Assembly: GCF_900142755.1 (NCBI RefSeq)
Contig: NZ_FRCA01000006.1
Span: 162,952 to 226,951 of the forward strand
From: Halomonas cupida
Lineage (GTDB): Bacteria; Pseudomonadota; Gammaproteobacteria; Pseudomonadales; Halomonadaceae
Direction: 5' to 3'
DNA length: 64,000 nucleotides
The notes beneath the pieces are model-generated. The model was given only the letters and a program-made list of their open reading frames with translations, was not told where the DNA came from and ran no database searches. A program made the position numbers and the translations under genes. How positions within the stretch are numbered: the first letter of the stretch is position 1; every line of letters starts with the position of its first letter. Shown here one piece after another: positions 23,410-32,601 of the stretch.

Positions 23410-24763
23410 AGGCAGAGGGCTCCAGTTCATGGCGTGACAGCAACTTGTAGAAGTCAGTGCGGTTGCGCCCGGCAATTCGTGCCGCCTGAGTGACGTTGCC
23501 CTCGGTAATCTTCAGTACCTTGACCAGATAACTGCGCTCGAAACCGGCACGGGCATCATTGAAGGTCGGCAGCGCGCTCTCCTCCGCCACCAGCGCCTGA
23601 GCGACCAGGGCTTCGGGAATCATCGGTGCGCTGGACAGCGCCACACACTGCTCGACGACGTTGACCAACTGGCGCACGTTGCCCGGCCAGGCGCTGGTCG
23701 CCAGCAGGTTCATGGCTTCGGGCGAGAAGCCCTTGACGAACGGCTTGTGACGCGAGGCCGCCTGGGCAACGAGGTGCTTGACCAGCAACGGCACGTCCTC
23801 GGCGCGATCCTTGAGTGGCGGCAGCTTGAGGTTGACCACATTGAGGCGGTAGTACAGATCCTCACGGAACTCGCCTTCATGCATGGCCAGATCAAGATCT
23901 CGATGGGTCGCCGACAATACGCGAACGTCCACCGGTACCGATGATGTCGAGCCCAGCGGTCGGACCTGACGTTCCTGCAGCACACGCAACAGCTTGACCT
24001 GCAGCGCCAACGGCATGTCGCCGATCTCGTCGAGGAACAGGGTACCGCCATCGGCCGCCTGGAACAGGCCACCATGCTCGCTGATGGCTCCCGTGAAGGC
24101 TCCGCGAGCATGACCAAACAATTCGCTTTCCAGCAGTTGCTCCGGCAGTGCACCGCAGTTGATCGCCACAAAGGGCTTGTCGGCACGCGAACTGGCCTTG
24201 TGAATGGCGTTGGCCAGCAGCTCCTTGCCGGAGCCGGAGGGGCCGGTGATCAATACGCTGACATCAGAGCCGGCCACCATGCGTGCCTGCTCGAGGATGC
24301 GCTCCATCTCGGGGCTGCGAGTAATGATCTCTTCCCGCCAGCTGTCATCACCTTCACCACTGCCGGACAGGTGTGCCAGTGCATCATCGATGGCGCTGAA
24401 AAGCTCATCACGATCCACCGGCTTGGTCAGGAAGCTGAATACCCCTTGACGGGTAGCGCTCACCGCATCGGGAATCGACCCGTGAGCCGTCAGAATGATG
24501 ACCGGAAGGCCCGGCATGCGCCGCTGAATTTCCTGAAACAGCGCCATGCCGTCCATTTCATCCATACGCAGATCCGACAACACCAGGTCGGGACGGTTTT
24601 CTTCCAGACGCTTGACGGCGTCACGTCCGGTTTCCGCAGTGGTCACACGATAACCACGGCTTTCCAGACGCATGCCCAGCAACTTGAGTAGGCTGGCATC
24701 GTCATCGACCAGCAGGATGTGGGCCGAAGTTCTGGCGCTCGGGGTCGTTGCGACTTGCTTCAT
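23372..24763 (-). CDS. glrR: sigma-54-dependent response regulator GlrR
   Basis: A 463-residue regulator. The receiver domain reads [16 protein letters not shown] with the phospho-acceptor in [14 protein letters not shown]. The AAA+ domain has Walker [15 protein letters not shown], the GAFTGA sigma-54 contact loop ([16 protein letters not shown]), and Walker [16 protein letters not shown] Fis-type helix-turn-helix ([19 protein letters not shown]) ends the protein. It activates sigma-54 promoters on signal from GlrK; in enteric bacteria its main target is the glmY small RNA. It is last in glrK-qseG-glrR. Confidence 0.92.
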   Translation of the reverse strand: MKQVATTPSARTSAHILLVDDDASLLKLLGMRLESRGYRVTTAETGRDAVKRLEENRPDLVLSDLRMDEMDGMALFQEIQRRMPGLPVIILTAHGSIPDAVSATRQGVFSFLTKPVDRDELFSAIDDALAHLSGSGEGDDSWREEIITRSPEMERILEQARMVAGSDVSVLITGPSGSGKELLANAIHKASSRADKPFVAINCGALPEQLLESELFGHARGAFTGAISEHGGLFQAADGGTLFLDEIGDMPLALQVKLLRVLQERQVRPLGSTSSVPVDVRVLSATHRDLDLAMHEGEFREDLYYRLNVVNLKLPPLKDRAEDVPLLVKHLVAQAASRHKPFVKGFSPEAMNLLATSAWPGNVRQLVNVVEQCVALSSAPMIPEALVAQALVAEESALPTFNDARAGFERSYLVKVLKITEGNVTQAARIAGRNRTDFYKLLSRHELEPSAFKPGTQAGALPH

Positions 24764-24782
24764 CTCGGATTCTCCACAGGCT

Positions 24783-25352
24783 CTACTCCACCTGTTGACG
24801 CAGGTTGATACTCTGTTCGATCGCGGTCATGGCTTCGAGCTTGTCGGCAAGAGCCTGATTTTCTTCCGTCAAGCGAGCCACTTCGCTCCGCTCCTGGCCA
24901 ACGCGCTGCAGGGATTTTCGACGTCCTTCCAGTTCATTCAGCCAATAACGGAACAAGGGTTGCAGTTCACTGGGTGCAGCTTGCAGATCGGCCTTGTAGA
25001 GCTCCGATGCCTGATCCCATTGGGATTCGCTGCCCCAACTCATGACCACGGCGCGACTCAAGCGCTGCTCGGGAGCGTGTCCCTCCAGGCGAGGCAGCAT
25101 ATTGTCGCGCCACTCACGATCACCACGTTGCGAGGCCAACCCGAAGGCGACCCATTCGGTGAGCATGCATGGGGATTCAGCAAAGTTCGGTACCTCTGCA
25201 TCACAGGAGGCCAGGTCGGTATCGTCAACGACCTTGACCGGGTGCGAGGCTCGCTCCATAGGGAGCAGCTCACAGCCTGCCAGTGTTCCCATGAAGGTCA
25301 CCAACACCACTGACTGCAGCAGACGTGCACTCGATCGCTTGCTGAATTGCAT
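24783..25352 (-). CDS. qseG: QseG-like outer-membrane lipoprotein
   Basis: About 190 residues. A lipoprotein signal peptide ends in the lipobox GTLAGC, giving a lipidated cysteine at about residue 26 from the chosen start. The mature part has a coiled coil (ERSEVARLTEENQALADKLE). In enteric bacteria QseG interacts with the GlrK kinase and controls its activity. The ATG at 25352 has AAGGGG 8 bases upstream; an ATG at 25373 overlapping the glrK stop is the alternative. Position between glrK and glrR supports the name. Confidence 0.8.
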   Translation of the reverse strand: MQFSKRSSARLLQSVVLVTFMGTLAGCELLPMERASHPVKVVDDTDLASCDAEVPNFAESPCMLTEWVAFGLASQRGDREWRDNMLPRLEGHAPEQRLSRAVVMSWGSESQWDQASELYKADLQAAPSELQPLFRYWLNELEGRRKSLQRVGQERSEVARLTEENQALADKLEAMTAIEQSINLRQQVE

Positions 25353-25369
25353 CACCTCAACCCCTTGTC

Positions 25370-26902
25370 TCATATCGTCAAATCCCTTGCGTTGCTGCCT
25401 GTCTCCGCAGACATCTGCTTTTGCTCTTCCTGAACCATGGCCACGGGCAGTGTCAGTCTGAAGCACACTGCCCAATGCGGGTCTTCCACCAGATCCAGGC
25501 GGCCGTTCTGCAAACGTGCACAGTCGGCGGCGACAGACAATCCTATGCCGGAGCCCTTGAGTGCTCCCTTGCGTCGCGCCTGTCCCTGATAGAAGGCTTC
25601 AAATAGATGAGGACGATCCTGTTCGGCAATCGGCTCACCGCTATTGGCCACTTCCACTTCCAACCGGTCGTGGTGAGCGCGTGCGCGGATCAGCAGCTCA
25701 CCACCATCCTCGCCGTAGGCCACGGCATTGGATATCAGATTGTCGAGTACTCTGGTCGTTGCCTGGTGATCGGCACACCAATTCAACGGCCCCGAGAATA
25801 CTTCCACTCGCATGTCCTTGGACTGAAGGCCCAGGCGATGTTTCGCCAGCACCTCACGAACCACCGTTGCCATATCGAGACGCGCGATTGCCGCAGAGCG
25901 CGAATGCTGAAGCAGATTGTAATCCAGCAACTGTTCGATCAGCCGCTGCAATTCGGCGCCACTGGCGTCGATCAGCTCCAGGACTTCGCGCTGACGCGCA
26001 GTCATCTCGCCAGCGACTCCATCGGACAGCAGTGCCGACCCTTCACGCACACTGGCCAATGGTGTCTTCAACTCATGCGACATATGGCGCAGGAACTGCT
26101 GCTTCTGGGCCTCCAGCTCATCCAGTCGAGCGGTCAGCCAATCGAGGCGCTCGCCCAGAGCCACCAGTTCGGCCGGTCCCTGAACACGCCGTGCGGTGTT
26201 CGTGTCCTGGTATCCACTGCCGATGCCGAGAATCCGTCGCTCCAGCTGGCGTACCGGGCGAATGATCAGCCTCGTGAACAGCAGCATCAGCAACAGACTC
26301 GCCGACACCAGTGCTCCAGATTGCCACCATAGTCGCTTCTGCACGTCGTGAGCCCGGGCACGTATCGCATCGAGCCGCTGGTCGATGCGTACGTTGGTCT
26401 CCTGGCGCATCCCCTCGACATGGTCCGAGAAGGCAGTGAACTGAACCAGGGCCTCACTGTATTCTTCTGCTGACAGCTCCGGCAGTTGGGCCAGCTCATC
26501 CAACTGGCCTTCAAGCGCGTCGACGTCCGGGCTGTCAGCCAGCAATCGTCGCTGCTGCTCCAGCAGCTCACCGAACTCCTCCAACCGCTCGGTAAAGATT
26601 TCCAGCAGGCTATCCTGCTGTACCACTTCGTACTGCCTGGCACCACGCTCCATTTCCACCGCCAGAGCTCCCAACGTGCGAGCACGGCGAGTTTCCTCAA
26701 CCGCCTGGCGGGCACTGACCTCTGCCAGCCGTGAAAGCTCGGCGAGAGCCTGACCTGCCTGGTACATCAGCACTCCCAGAGGCAGCGTGACGACCAGGAA
26801 TGCGAGCAGAACCAGTTGCAGTAGTGAGCGGGGTCGCCAACGGCGCGTTGCGGCAGAAGTCATGGCCAACGATCTATGAAGGGAAGTGAATGAAACGTTC
26901 AT
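25370..26902 (-). CDS. glrK: sensor histidine kinase GlrK
   Basis: About 510 residues. Membrane segments lie near the N-terminus (LLQLVLLAFLVVTLPLGVLM) and at SGALVSASLLLMLLFTRLI, flanking a helical periplasmic domain. A HAMP segment and the phospho-acceptor region FLRHMSHELKTPLASVREG follow, then the N box NLISNAVAYGEDG and the closing GSGIGLSVAADC. It phosphorylates GlrR. The start is uncertain: the ATG at 26902 has a weak GGA site 7 bases ahead; the ATG at 26863 would begin MTSAATRRWRPRS. A terminator stands about 80 bases upstream. Confidence 0.88.
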   Translation of the reverse strand: MNVSFTSLHRSLAMTSAATRRWRPRSLLQLVLLAFLVVTLPLGVLMYQAGQALAELSRLAEVSARQAVEETRRARTLGALAVEMERGARQYEVVQQDSLLEIFTERLEEFGELLEQQRRLLADSPDVDALEGQLDELAQLPELSAEEYSEALVQFTAFSDHVEGMRQETNVRIDQRLDAIRARAHDVQKRLWWQSGALVSASLLLMLLFTRLIIRPVRQLERRILGIGSGYQDTNTARRVQGPAELVALGERLDWLTARLDELEAQKQQFLRHMSHELKTPLASVREGSALLSDGVAGEMTARQREVLELIDASGAELQRLIEQLLDYNLLQHSRSAAIARLDMATVVREVLAKHRLGLQSKDMRVEVFSGPLNWCADHQATTRVLDNLISNAVAYGEDGGELLIRARAHHDRLEVEVANSGEPIAEQDRPHLFEAFYQGQARRKGALKGSGIGLSVAADCARLQNGRLDLVEDPHWAVCFRLTLPVAMVQEEQKQMSAETGSNARDLTI

Positions 26903-26978
26903 CTTTCCATCCAGAGGATACCAGAATCCGCCTGCATCCCCTTCGATTTCCCTTTTCACGATGCGAGAAAACCGGTTC

Positions 26979-27004
26979 AAAAAAAGGGCCGGCAGAGCCG
27001 GCCC
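26979..27004 (-). terminator. intrinsic terminator just upstream of glrK
   Basis: GGGCCGGC-AGA-GCCGGCCC (26986-27004) is followed on the minus strand by seven T (26985-26979). It ends a leftward transcript that begins upstream of glrK, and it does not belong to glrK itself, whose start is further left. This implies a separate short transcript between 27005 and about 27433. Confidence 0.8.
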
Positions 27005-27433
27005 GAATACGCAGGGAACTGAAGGGGTTGAAAAACGGATCAATTGACCGCCTGGTCAGTCCATTGAACCATCTTCCAGTGGCCCGAAGGCCCGAAGCCG
27101 TATCGACACCTGCATTACCAGGAACTGGGTCATCGATACCTGGATGGCGAACCATCCTGCCTCGTTCATTGCGTCGCCGCTCTGCCGCAAGCGTCAACGT
27201 GCAAGCTATGTGTACCCCAGCGTTCATCGAGCTGGGGGGTGGCATCCGTGCCAGAGCATCCATGCTTCTATCGATACCTGTCCGTGCCACGACAGCCGGT
27301 ACCGTCTCATCGCAACCTTGTGTCGCACATCGCGCGGAGCAGACGCTGGGTCAACTCGAGAACACGCAGGGCAGTGAGGTTCCGAGCTGGCCCGGAAGAT
27401 GACATGAAACTGAACCAGTCACCTTCCCTGCTC
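27005..27433 (-). ncRNA. candidate sigma-54-controlled transcript (GlmY-like position)
   Basis: The interval lies between a sigma-54-like promoter and an intrinsic terminator, directly upstream of glrK. In enteric bacteria the small RNA gene glmY occupies this place and is activated by GlrR. At about 430-450 bases the transcript would be longer than GlmY (near 180), and I cannot show sequence similarity. Two short frames exist (32 and 37 codons), neither convincing. So the feature is either a regulatory RNA, a small-protein mRNA, or a leader. Confidence 0.35.
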
Positions 27434-27444
27434 GCTATAGACAA

Positions 27445-27460
27445 TGCCATCTTCGTGCCA
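27445..27460 (-). promoter_or_regulatory. sigma-54 (RpoN) promoter
   Basis: On the minus strand TGGCACGAAGATGGCA matches the -24/-12 consensus TGGCAC-N5-TTGCA, with a single mismatch in the -12 box (TGGCA for TTGCA). Spacing is exact. The start of transcription would be near 27433. Confidence 0.6.
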
Positions 27461-27557
27461 TAATCCCTAGATGTTCTTTACTTTCATATAGTTAAAAACA
27501 ACAACCTTGGTGACTTTCGAAAATTCCTCATGAAATGGCCAATAACTCGTCAAAAAC

Positions 27558-27674
27558 CGTCTCCAATAAGGGACACAAAATCCATGGAAAATATCTATTC
27601 CCATAAAAACAACAACATACATAGTCTCCATATGGAGACATCAACCCAGAAATGAGTGACAGAAAATCGCGACA
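27558..27674 (-). promoter_or_regulatory. three GlrR-type upstream activating sites
   Basis: The GlrR target in enteric bacteria is TGTC-N10-GACA. Three pairs fit it with one mismatch each: CGTC-N10-GACA at 27558-27575, AGTC-N10-GACA at 27623-27640 (read on the other strand TGTC-N10-GACT), and TGAC-N10-GACA at 27657-27674. They lie 98-214 bases upstream of the sigma-54 promoter, the usual enhancer distance. Activation by the neighbouring GlrR is inferred. Confidence 0.55.
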
Positions 27675-27727
27675 CTCGCCTTTCGAATCAGGCATCCTGG
27701 CCACAGGAGGGATAGCTGGCCACCAGA

Positions 27728-27900
27728 TATTAACCCGGCATACTTTTACGTTGGGTTAATGGCGGCACAGGGACCTGCCGCCGTCGGCCATCAGGCCGAC
27801 GCGAGACCGAACCACACCAGCAGATCCACGCATCTGAGCCAGTGTGGTGTGGACGACAATCAAATCGATCAGGATGAGCTATTTGATTGCCATGTTAATA
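27728..27900 (+). repeat. 173-bp hairpin-chain element, copy B
   Basis: Same length, ends and internal order as copy A, with differences such as CATACTTTTACG in the first hairpin and GGGACC in the loop of the second. It lies beyond the argA stop and upstream of the GlrR sites. From 27901 to 28010 a low-complexity stretch follows (direct repeats of CTACAGCAACCTGCACA type) with no gene. Confidence 0.9.
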
Positions 27901-28010
27901 GCGGTAGCCAGCTCGGAAGAGAACTGTTCGGAAGAGAACAACTAGAGGGAGCTTTCTACAGCAACCTGCACACTCGATCTACAGCAACCTGCACAACTAC
28001 AGCTGCACAA

Positions 28011-29321
28011 CTACAGCGACTTGCACACTACCTTCGATTTACGAGCCTGGTTATAGGCATCGCGACGCAACGGCGGCAAGGCCTCCAGGGAGGCCTGTTC
28101 GAAACCATGCTCGAGGAACCAGTGGGCCGTATGTGTCGTCAGGGCAAACAGACTGGACAGTCCTTCACGCTTCGCCAGCCGTTCGATCTCCGCCAGCAGT
28201 CGTTCGCCACGCGCGCCACCTCGATATTCCGGGTGAACGGCAACACAGGCCAGCTCTCCCACTTTGGTATCGGCAAAGCGATGCAGGGCAGCACAGCCGA
28301 TGATCATGCCATCGCGGTCAATAACCACATAATCGTCCACCTCATGTTCCAGGCGCTCCCTTGAGCGAGGCACCAGCATGCCGCGTCGCTCCAGTGGTTC
28401 AAGCAGCTCCAGCAGCCCTCCGATGTCGCCGATCTCAGCGGCGCGCAACTGCTCATAACGATGCTGGGTGATCATGGTGCCCACGCCATCGCGGGTAAAC
28501 AGTTCGCCCAACAACGCATCCGGGTCCCGCCAGGACAACAGGTGGGTACGTGCCACGCCATGCAGGGCTGCCTTGCAGGCCGTATCCAGATGGCGAGCCA
28601 GCTCCGGTACGAGGGCTTCGTCGGCCAGCAGCGGCGCCGCTTCGGATGGACTCAACTGGCGCAACAACTGCCCCTGGCCGTCACGCAGACCGTCCGCGTC
28701 CCCCAGCAGGATGAGTTTATCGGCTTTCAGGGCGATGGCCGCCTGTTGAGCGACTTCTGCCGCGTCAAGATCAAAGACCTCGCCGGTACTGGAGAATCCC
28801 AGCGGTGGCAACAACACCAGCACTCGCTGCTCGAGCTGAGCACGAATACCCGCCGCCCGAACACGGCGAACCTCACCGGAACGATGAAAATCCACGCCGT
28901 CCCGGACTCCCAGCGGCTTGGCCATGACCAGGTTGCCTGAAACCGTCGTCAACTCGATGCCATGCAGAGGCGTATTGGGCAGCCCCAGCGACAGCCGTGC
29001 CTCGAGCCACAGGCGTTGCTCCGCCGCGACGCGCTCGACGCGCGCCATGATGGCTTCGTCCGCCACCCAACGCCCCTGATGGCGCACCGGCTGAATTCCC
29101 TCGGCTTCGAGCACGCGATGGACACGGGAACGAATGCCGAACACCACTACCAGATGCACACCAAGGGTATGCAGCAGGGCCAGATCCTGAATCAACGACT
29201 CCCCTCGCTCGCCCTCCATGGCCTCACCTTCGATCAGCACAACAAAGGTACGCCCACGGTGGGCGTTGATGTATGGCGACGAATGACGGAACCAGTCAAC
29301 AAAGGAAAAGGGCGTGTTCAA
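28011..29321 (-). CDS. argA: N-acetylglutamate synthase
   Basis: About 436 residues, first step of arginine synthesis: acetyl-CoA plus glutamate to N-acetylglutamate. The N-terminal amino-acid-kinase-like domain begins WFRHSSPYINAHRGRTFVVL. The C-terminal GNAT domain has CVAVHPEYRGGARGERLLAE and ends around TTHTAHWFLEHGFEQ. No ATG fits: the start is a TTG, either at 29321 (GGAG ahead of it) or at 29339. The gene stands alone on the minus strand. Confidence 0.92.
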   Translation of the reverse strand: MNTPFSFVDWFRHSSPYINAHRGRTFVVLIEGEAMEGERGESLIQDLALLHTLGVHLVVVFGIRSRVHRVLEAEGIQPVRHQGRWVADEAIMARVERVAAEQRLWLEARLSLGLPNTPLHGIELTTVSGNLVMAKPLGVRDGVDFHRSGEVRRVRAAGIRAQLEQRVLVLLPPLGFSSTGEVFDLDAAEVAQQAAIALKADKLILLGDADGLRDGQGQLLRQLSPSEAAPLLADEALVPELARHLDTACKAALHGVARTHLLSWRDPDALLGELFTRDGVGTMITQHRYEQLRAAEIGDIGGLLELLEPLERRGMLVPRSRERLEHEVDDYVVIDRDGMIIGCAALHRFADTKVGELACVAVHPEYRGGARGERLLAEIERLAKREGLSSLFALTTHTAHWFLEHGFEQASLEALPPLRRDAYNQARKSKVVCKSL

Positions 29322-29473
29322 GACAGCGCAGCTCCACAAGGCAATAACAGAGGTAATCGAATCACTATATCAGAGGGTCATGACAGCCCGCATCGCCACC
29401 ATGCGCCAGAGCATGGCCAGACGCTCAACCACCCGCTACCAGGTCCATCACAACGCATAGCGGACAATCAAAA

Positions 29474-29503
29474 CACCGATGGCGCCCATAGGCGCCATCG
29501 GTG
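29474..29503 (-). terminator. intrinsic terminator of pit
   Basis: A 13-bp stem (29474-29486 with 29491-29503, loop CATA), followed on the minus strand by TTTTG. It is 22 bases beyond the phosphate-transporter stop. Confidence 0.75.
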
Positions 29504-29524
29504 AAGAAAATCAATGGAGAAGCT

Positions 29525-30790
29525 TCAGCCAAAGATTCCCTTGAACATGAAGAAGAAGGCAATCGCCAGGCCAGCCCCCGCCGGCAGAGTGATGAACCAG
29601 GACATCACAATAGTGCCGATGACGCGCAGGTTGATGGCGGCAATACCACGGGCCAGGCCTACGCCCAGTACCGCTCCGACCAGCGTGTGCGTGGTCGAGA
29701 TCGGCAGTCCGGTGCCAGAAGCCAGCACCACAGTGGTCGCGGCGGCGAGAGTGGCCGCAAAACCACGGCTCGGCGTCAGTTCAGTAATTCCGGTACCTAC
29801 GGTGGCAATCACCTTGTGACCATAGGTCACCAGGCCAACCACGATGCCGCCACCACCCAACACCAGTACCCACCAGGGAATCGACGAGGCCGTCTCGATG
29901 CTGCCCTGATGCTCCACTACGCTGATCACCGCAGCCAGCGGACCAACCGCATTGGCCACATCATTGGAGCCATGGGCAAAGGCCATGGCGCAGGCAGTGA
30001 AGATCATCAAGACGCCGAATACCCGTTCAACTCCTTCAAAACCAAAGGAATCAAGCTTCTTCTGGCTACGACTGATGCGCCTCTCACGCTGGATACTGAT
30101 CCCCATCAGCACAAGACCCATCACCAGCGCCGCCAGCAGGCTCTCCAGGAAGGACAGATGCAGGCCGACATGCTTGAGTCCCTTGACCAGGGTCACCATG
30201 GAGACGATGAAGCCGACCAGGAACACATACATCGGAACATAACGTTTAGCGGCAGCAAACGGATCGTCCGCCTCGAACACCATACTCTGGATCGAGCGGA
30301 ACAACATGAAGGCAATGGATCCTGCGAGCAGCGGTGACACCACCCAACTGGCCACGATCTGACCGACCTTCGGCCAGCCGACTGCGTCCATGCCCAGCCC
30401 CACCACGGCAAAGCCGACAATGGCCCCAACAATGGAGTGGGTGGTGGATACCGGCCAGCCCTTCATGGAGGCAATCAGCAACCAGCTTCCAGCGGCCAGC
30501 AGCGAGGCCAGCATGCCGTAAACAAGAAGTTGGGGATCATGCACCAGCAACGCAGGATCGATGATGCCCTTGCGAATGGTTTCAGTGACCTGGCCACCGG
30601 CCAACCAGGCACCGAGGAATTCGAAGATCACCGCGATAATGATCGCCTGACGGATGGTGATGGCACGTGAGCCTACCGAGGTGCCCATGGCATTGGCCAC
30701 GTCGTTGGCACCGACGCCCCAGGCCATGAAAAAGCCGAATGCGCAGGCCATCAGGACGAAGATATCGCCGTACTGAGTAATGATCGACAT
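29525..30790 (-). CDS. pit: low-affinity inorganic phosphate transporter (PiT family)
   Basis: About 421 residues with ten or so membrane segments. The duplicated PiT signature is visible twice: GVGANDVANAMGTSVGSRA near the N-terminus and AHGSNDVANAVGPLAA in the second half. It takes up metal-phosphate with protons. The ATG at 30790 (MSIITQYGD) is preceded by AAGGG; a longer frame to 30835 is less likely. The PhoU-like gene lies 79 bases upstream in the same direction, and the two form an operon. Confidence 0.92.
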   Translation of the reverse strand: MSIITQYGDIFVLMACAFGFFMAWGVGANDVANAMGTSVGSRAITIRQAIIIAVIFEFLGAWLAGGQVTETIRKGIIDPALLVHDPQLLVYGMLASLLAAGSWLLIASMKGWPVSTTHSIVGAIVGFAVVGLGMDAVGWPKVGQIVASWVVSPLLAGSIAFMLFRSIQSMVFEADDPFAAAKRYVPMYVFLVGFIVSMVTLVKGLKHVGLHLSFLESLLAALVMGLVLMGISIQRERRISRSQKKLDSFGFEGVERVFGVLMIFTACAMAFAHGSNDVANAVGPLAAVISVVEHQGSIETASSIPWWVLVLGGGGIVVGLVTYGHKVIATVGTGITELTPSRGFAATLAAATTVVLASGTGLPISTTHTLVGAVLGVGLARGIAAINLRVIGTIVMSWFITLPAGAGLAIAFFFMFKGIFG

Positions 30791-30869
30791 GGGATACAAC
30801 CCTTGAAACGTTCGAAACAGGATCCAGATGTACACAGACCGCCCGCAGGCGGTCTCCAGGAGTCAGAGC

Positions 30870-31550
30870 TCAGTTCGCTGTCATGATCTGTAGACGGCTA
30901 CCGACCCGCTCGGCGCGGTCGGACACCTCACCAATCCACAGAATGATCTGATACATGAACATCACATCGACCGGCGGCAGACTGGATTCGAGCTCGAACA
31001 ACTGTCGACGAATGGCAATCTGCTGTTCGTCCGTACGGTTCTCGAGATCGTGGAGGTCACGGATCAACTTCTGCATCAGCTCAGTCACATTGCGACCGAA
31101 ACCAGACTCGAGCAGGTCTCCCAGCTCTTCCAGCGCCTGACGCGCCTTGGCAACACTCGCGACCGACGTCTCGATGTAGTCACGCATCGGCTCCGCCAGG
31201 GGCTCCGGAACGCGCATCTGTCGACCCAGCATGATGCCGGTGATATCACGGGTCTTGTTGGCGATCTTGTCCTGCACCGAGATCAGCTCCAGAAGATCGG
31301 AGCGCGATACCGGCAGGAACAGAGTGTTGGGTAGGTTGAGACGCAACTCGGTTTTCAGCGAGTCTGCCTCATGTTCAAGGGTCATGATGGTTTCACGATG
31401 CCGACCCGCCGCATCCCAGTCGCCCTTGAGAGACGCCTCGAAAAACGGCAGCAGCTCGGCAGAGCATGCATGAACCTTCTTGATGTGGGCCAGCAACGGC
31501 TGAAACGGCGAGCGGCCAAACATCACGGAAAACGGATTTGCTGTCACCAT
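30870..31550 (-). CDS. PhoU-like DUF47 protein, partner of the PiT transporter
   Basis: A 226-residue all-helical protein of the TIGR00153/DUF47 family. Typical segments are LLELISVQDKIANKTRDITG and VDVMFMYQIILWIGEVSDRA. These proteins are nearly always encoded beside a pit gene and regulate it. It is first in the two-gene operon. Confidence 0.88.
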   Translation of the reverse strand: MVTANPFSVMFGRSPFQPLLAHIKKVHACSAELLPFFEASLKGDWDAAGRHRETIMTLEHEADSLKTELRLNLPNTLFLPVSRSDLLELISVQDKIANKTRDITGIMLGRQMRVPEPLAEPMRDYIETSVASVAKARQALEELGDLLESGFGRNVTELMQKLIRDLHDLENRTDEQQIAIRRQLFELESSLPPVDVMFMYQIILWIGEVSDRAERVGSRLQIMTAN

Positions 31551-31677
31551 GGGTAGTCACGGACACTGAATAAATGGCGGCGTCAGTATAGTGATACGTC
31601 AGTGTCACGTCATGGAAAAAATAATGTCATATTGCTGCTGTTCCCTCTCGTTCGACTGATATACGGAGAAATACCTG

Positions 31678-32580
31678 ATGAGCCAGGAAGTGGAAATGAA
31701 GCTGGCCCTTGGTCAGCAGGGCCCCGAAGCACTGCGTCGGCACCCGCTTCTGGCCGAGCACCCTTCCTCCCGTGATCAACTGACCAATACCTATTTCGAT
31801 ACCGAGGCAGGTGACCTCAAGCGGGCACGGATGGCCCTGCGCCTCAGACGCACTGGAAAGGGTTGGGTTCAAACACTCAAGACCAGTGGCCAGGGGAGTG
31901 GCGGCGTCTCGCAACGCGGTGAATGGGAGTGGCCGGTCACTGAACCAACGCTGGACCTGGCAGGACTGGCCAAGTTGCCCCCCATCAGTGATTTTCCGGA
32001 CGGTCTGCTCGAACGCCTCGAGCCACGCTTCACTACTGACTTCCACCGCCAGACCTGGTGGTTGTCGCTGGACGGCAACCACATCGAGCTGGCCCTCGAT
32101 GAAGGAGAGATCCGCGCGGCTGGGCACAGCGTGACCATTCGCGAGCTGGAACTCGAGCTCAAGGACGGCGACCTCACTTGCCTGCCGGAGCTGGCTGAGC
32201 GCTTCGTCGACCAGGTCGCACTGCGCCCTTCAGACACCAGCAAGGCGGCACGTGGTGCGGCTCTTCTGCTTGGCAACTGGCCCCGACTCCAGCCCGCCTT
32301 GCCTGCTGAGCTATTGCACAGCATCAATACCGCACTGGACGCCTTCAGCGACACTGGCGCCACGATATGGCTCAGCGACGCCATCACAGCACTCGAACGC
32401 CTCGGTCGCGAAACACCGACACTGAGCGAGAGCACCACGGCGCTGGCGGCTCAGCTATCCACACGTCGATCCGCCATGGAGCTGTGCCAGATCGACAGGG
32501 ACGCCTGGCTGACACCGGAGATCGGCGGCATGCTGCTGGATCTGGCCCGTCAACTGCCGGACCATATCGACATAGGCTGA
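31678..32580 (+). CDS. CYTH domain protein (inorganic triphosphatase type)
   Basis: A 300-residue protein. The E-x-E-x-K signature (EVEMKL, residues 4-9) opens a CYTH tunnel fold that runs to about residue 205 and includes ARMALRLRRTGKGWVQTLKT. E. coli YgiF couples CYTH to a CHAD domain; here the C-terminal 95 residues are helical but do not show the CHAD pattern of repeated histidines. Likely activity is hydrolysis of inorganic triphosphate. It lies 22 bases before the channel gene and is probably co-transcribed with it. Confidence 0.8.
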   Translation: MSQEVEMKLALGQQGPEALRRHPLLAEHPSSRDQLTNTYFDTEAGDLKRARMALRLRRTGKGWVQTLKTSGQGSGGVSQRGEWEWPVTEPTLDLAGLAKLPPISDFPDGLLERLEPRFTTDFHRQTWWLSLDGNHIELALDEGEIRAAGHSVTIRELELELKDGDLTCLPELAERFVDQVALRPSDTSKAARGAALLLGNWPRLQPALPAELLHSINTALDAFSDTGATIWLSDAITALERLGRETPTLSESTTALAAQLSTRRSAMELCQIDRDAWLTPEIGGMLLDLARQLPDHIDIG

Positions 32581-32601
32581 ACCGTCCACCGGAGCAAGGA
32601 T

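Noticed and set aside
27056..27169. A 37-codon minus-strand frame in the candidate sigma-54 transcript
   Set aside because: No ribosome-binding site and no recognisable family; kept only as an alternative to a noncoding RNA.
27759..28364. Open frames reading through the 173-bp repeats (similar translations at all copies)
   Set aside because: The shared translation comes only from the repeated DNA; starts and ends vary by copy and none has a ribosome-binding site.
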